Positions 61,823 to 64,000 of a stretch of 64,000 nt of DNA are shown here, in pieces. Each line of letters starts with the position of its first letter. Positions within the stretch are counted from its first letter, which is position 1. The DNA is from Streptomyces sp. NBC_00376 (GTDB lineage Bacteria; Actinomycetota; Actinomycetes; Streptomycetales; Streptomycetaceae), in assembly GCF_036077095.1 (NCBI RefSeq), contig NZ_CP107960.1:8246001-8310000 (forward strand), written 5' to 3'. The position numbers and the translations under genes are program-made. The notes under the pieces were generated by a model. It was not told the origin of the DNA. It was given only the letters and a program-made list of their open reading frames with translations, and did no database searches.

Positions 61823-62899
61823 TCACACCGCGTGATCCGCGGCCAGTTCCACCACCGCATGACCGAGCAGGGGGCGGACCCACTCACCGTCGCGGGCGAC
61901 GCCGAGAACGCCCCCCAGAAAGGCCATCCGGAGATCGCCGGCCGGCGTCTCCCAGCGGAACGGGACGCGCGAGAGATGTGAGGGGAAGTCCTCCTCCACG
62001 GTGGCCCCCGGGCCGAACGACTTCTTGGGAACGGGGCCGTCGTCGGTGTACCGGTGGGCGAAGAAGGTGGTGATCCAGCCCGTCACACGATCGCCGCCGG
62101 AGGCAGACTCCCACTTGTACAGCGAACGCCAGAACTCCCGGTCCGCTCCCCATCCCGAGGCCGTCGCGCAGATCGCGTCCAGCACGGGGTGCAGGGCCTT
62201 GAACCACAGACGCAGACCCTCGAACCACCCTTCCAGTTCACGTACGCGGGCGGCCAGAAGCCGCCAGTCCCGGCCCGAGCCCTCCAGCCTGATCCGGGGG
62301 ATTCCGCAGAGCGAGACCCACTGGAAGCGGTAGTACGGGCTGACCACGTCCATCAGCGCCACCAGCGCGGCCGTGGCGTCACCAGGAGTGGTGGTGGAGA
62401 ACGTGGGCTGGAACAGATCGGCCACGTCGTCGCCGATCCGGGCCCGCAGCGGCTGCTTGACCAGGTTGATCGAGCGCTCCCAGTCCAGCGCCGCCAGGTC
62501 GTCGCGAACGGTGATGAGCTGCTGCTTTCCCGGTGTTTCGGTGAAGACCCCCTCGTACGTACGGGAGTTGAGGCGGATGTGTACGGCCGTCTCGTGCACG
62601 ACGGCGTACCAGAGCAGGTCGGGGGACAGGCTCAGGGGCAAGTGGGCCGTGAAGCATAGGTGGATGGCGCGCAACAGGAGGCTGGAGGCGGGCTCAACGG
62701 CCTCCGGGGCGGTCGTCGGCCAACCGACGAGCCGGTCGGTGCTGCGGTGGTGGAAGCGTGCCGTACCGGGCAGCGCCGCACGGAGGAAGCGTTCGTTCCC
62801 CAGCTCGGTGAGCTCGGCAGCGAGCCGGGCGGCATGGGCATCGGAATCGGCATCAGCACCGGCGTTCTCGCCGAGCGGCAGGTCTATCTCGACAGCCAT
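61823..62899 (-). CDS. DUF4419 domain protein
   Basis: A 358-residue protein with DUF4419 features: HLPLSLSPDLLWYAVVHETA, VHIRLNSRTYEGVFTETPGK, PTFSTTTPGDATAALVALMD and YYRFQWVSLCGIPRIRLEGS. The family occurs in fungi and bacteria and has no known function. It converges with the ABC exporter 39 nt away, so a shared role is possible only by proximity. Confidence 0.85.
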   Translation of the reverse strand: MAVEIDLPLGENAGADADSDAHAARLAAELTELGNERFLRAALPGTARFHHRSTDRLVGWPTTAPEAVEPASSLLLRAIHLCFTAHLPLSLSPDLLWYAVVHETAVHIRLNSRTYEGVFTETPGKQQLITVRDDLAALDWERSINLVKQPLRARIGDDVADLFQPTFSTTTPGDATAALVALMDVVSPYYRFQWVSLCGIPRIRLEGSGRDWRLLAARVRELEGWFEGLRLWFKALHPVLDAICATASGWGADREFWRSLYKWESASGGDRVTGWITTFFAHRYTDDGPVPKKSFGPGATVEEDFPSHLSRVPFRWETPAGDLRMAFLGGVLGVARDGEWVRPLLGHAVVELAADHAV

Positions 62900-62989
62900 C
62901 CCGATCCCCGATCCCCAGCAGCATTCTTCAGCAGCACCGGCCGGCCGCGGCAGCCGCGATCAGCCGCGGCGGTACGACCGGCCGCGATT

Positions 62990-63796
62990 CTAACGAGCGG
63001 CTCCGGGGAGCATGGCGCGCCGCCCGGGGGCCGCGGAGGACTGCATGCTCATGCCGCCGTCGACGACGAGGAGCTGGCCGGTGAGGTATCGGGACTCGTC
63101 GGAGGCGAGGAACACCATGGCGTGGCCGATGTCCTCGGGAGAGCCCAGGTACGGGAGTGCGTTGCCCTTCCGCAGCGCTTCGACGACGTACTCGGGGAGG
63201 TTGTTCTCCAGAGCGGGGGTCATGGCCGCACCGGGGGCGATGGCGTTGCAGCGCACGTTCTGCGGCCCGTACTGGACGGCGATCGACTTCGTGATGCTGA
63301 CCACCGCGGCCTTGACGGCACCGTAGGAGGTCTGCAGGACATCGCCGACGAGCGCGGCGACGGATGCCGTGTTGATGACGGATCCGCCACCGGCGCGGAT
63401 CACGTGGGGCACCGCGTGCCGGGCACCCAGCAGGGTGCTGCGCATATTGAGGGCGACGGCCCGGTCGAACTCGTCCATGTCCATGCGGAGCAGGTCCAGG
63501 TCCTTGCGCGGGTTCGTTCCGCCGACGTGGTTGCACAGGACGTGCAGGCCGTCGAACTCACTGATGGCCGCGGCGACCATGTCGGCGACCGAGCCCTCGT
63601 CGGTGACGTCCACGGTGACCGGCAGCGCCCGTCCGCCCGCCGCCTCGATGATTTCGGCGGTCTCCTCGGCGCCCTGGGTGTTGAAGTCGGCGACCACGAC
63701 ACGGGCCCCTTGCAGGCTCATCAGTTCGGCGGCGGACCTTCCGATACCGCTGCCCGCGCCGGTGATGACCGCGACCTTGTCCTTGAGGCGATCCAT
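62990..63796 (-). CDS. Short-chain dehydrogenase/reductase (FabG-like)
   Basis: A 268-residue classical SDR: VAVITGAGSGIGRSAAELMS, DFNTQ after strand 2 (NAD preference likely), VLCNHVGG in place of the usual NNAG, catalytic serine in VINTASVAALVGD, YGAVKAAV as YxxxK, and YLTGQLLVVDGGMSM at the end. I chose the ATG at 63796 (GGAAGG 8-13 nt upstream); ATG 63802 is also in frame. Its promoter region holds a perfect AT-rich dyad. Confidence 0.9.
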   Translation of the reverse strand: MDRLKDKVAVITGAGSGIGRSAAELMSLQGARVVVADFNTQGAEETAEIIEAAGGRALPVTVDVTDEGSVADMVAAAISEFDGLHVLCNHVGGTNPRKDLDLLRMDMDEFDRAVALNMRSTLLGARHAVPHVIRAGGGSVINTASVAALVGDVLQTSYGAVKAAVVSITKSIAVQYGPQNVRCNAIAPGAAMTPALENNLPEYVVEALRKGNALPYLGSPEDIGHAMVFLASDESRYLTGQLLVVDGGMSMQSSAAPGRRAMLPGAAR

Positions 63797-63853
63797 GATC
63801 ATGTCCTTCCGTGTATGGCTGTGCGGCTGCGCAGGGCTGCTCGATGGGCACCA

Positions 63854-63886
63854 TGCACATAATATGCAAGATGCATATTATGTGCA
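63854..63886. promoter_or_regulatory. Perfect 33-bp AT-rich operator dyad
   Basis: TGCACATAATATGCA (63854-63868) and its exact complement (63872-63886) flank AGA. Both strands carry -10-like words (TATTAT, CATAAT) inside it. In a genome near 70% GC such an element is almost surely a repressor site, probably controlling the SDR and the gene starting at the right edge. Confidence 0.75.
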
Positions 63887-63988
63887 CAATGAACAAACAT
63901 GGTCCGTCGTGCGCCGTGGGGGCAGCAGTGACAGGGCTTGACATGCGCGATGATGAGTGGGAACCCACGGTGGAAGAGGACCAGGCAC

Positions 63989-64000
63989 ATGAGCGAGCAA
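63989..64000 (+). CDS. Start of a gene running off the right edge
   Basis: ATG 63989 (MSEQ) has a GAAGAGGA site 8 nt upstream and the frame is open to the end of the window. Given the divergent operator it may encode the regulator, but only four codons are visible. An upstream ATG at 63943 in another frame is also open. Confidence 0.35.

Noticed and set aside
59873..63796. A RiPP cluster around the ABC exporter
   Set aside because: No short precursor frame with a good ribosome site, no lanthionine, YcaO or radical SAM enzyme lies next to it. The nearest radical SAM gene is about 40 kb away and belongs to another operon.
63938..63943. A consensus -35 box TTGACA near the right edge
   Set aside because: The match is perfect, but the sequence 16-19 nt downstream has no TAnnnT, so it is not called as a promoter.
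1..64000. tRNA, rRNA, insertion sequences, prophage or integrative element boundaries
   Set aside because: Nothing resembling a tRNA arm set, rRNA, transposase, integrase or att-type direct repeat was seen. A covariance-model scan would be needed to rule out a tRNA fully.

Overview
The window is a high-GC actinobacterial chromosome segment, almost certainly Streptomyces. Third codon positions are mostly G or C, many genes use GTG starts with GGAGG-type ribosome sites, several transcripts look leaderless, and the families are typical of Streptomyces: an NsdA-like regulator, a PAS/SpoIIE-type phosphatase, a cysteine-free L33, DUF5959, an AA10 chitin monooxygenase, and an ABC importer without its own ATPase. 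I saw no tRNA, rRNA, CRISPR array, transposase or phage structural gene.

Layout. (1) 1-14 kb: mixed chromosomal genes. These are a differentiation-type regulator, a PP2C phosphatase, rpmG, DUF1275 and DUF4389 membrane proteins, DinB, a cupin, a lytic polysaccharide monooxygenase beside a decayed fucosidase gene, an unknown coiled-coil protein, a HAD phosphatase, a decayed secreted-protein gene, and a ClpC-like double AAA+ ATPase without the usual ClpP-docking tripeptide. (2) 14.2-29.6 kb: a block that looks like one functional locus. It holds a glycosyltransferase fused to a degenerate epimerase, an NAD-dependent epimerase, a NUDIX hydrolase and a GHMP sugar kinase (the last three coupled by 4-nt overlaps), a radical SAM enzyme downstream of a sugar-type ABC importer, a glycine-amidinotransferase-type enzyme, a HAD phosphatase, a dimethylformamidase-like protein, a methyltransferase, a GNAT, and a second glycosyltransferase related to the first. 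I do not know its product; an amidino- or guanidino-modified sugar or sugar-like metabolite is my inference. (3) 29.7-30.6 kb: two small membrane or secreted proteins, one with 7-residue repeats.

(4) 30.85-38.16 kb: a tightly coupled five-gene operon encoding a SWIM-like zinc-finger protein, an unrecognised 462-residue protein, a von Willebrand A protein, a MoxR-type AAA+ ATPase and a DUF5682/TraB-like protein. It resembles the uncharacterised E. coli yehLMPQ genes and the MoxR-vWA systems that comparative genomics has linked to biological conflict. It ends at a perfect 17-bp hairpin and is the best candidate here for a poorly described multi-protein machine. (5) 38-44.6 kb: two GNATs, a CGNR-type regulator, an AAC(3)-type acetyltransferase, a VOC protein, an ABC-F ribosome-protection-type ATPase behind a structured leader, and a wrecked GlxA/AraC regulator gene. 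(6) 44.7-54.5 kb: a large LuxR/NB-ARC regulator (leaderless), DUF1203 and DUF5959 proteins, a TetR/hydrolase divergent pair with a visible operator, a Cys-rich protein, a TetR-MFS efflux operon with a twin operator, and an RmlD-like reductase. (7) 54.5-64 kb: a catabolic operon (esterase, Baeyer-Villiger monooxygenase, SDR) preceded by a PucR-type regulator, an ABC exporter, DUF4419, and an SDR whose promoter carries a perfect 33-bp AT-rich dyad.

Coordinates come from reading the DNA. Start sites were moved to the codon with the best ribosome site or family agreement, and this is stated where it was done.
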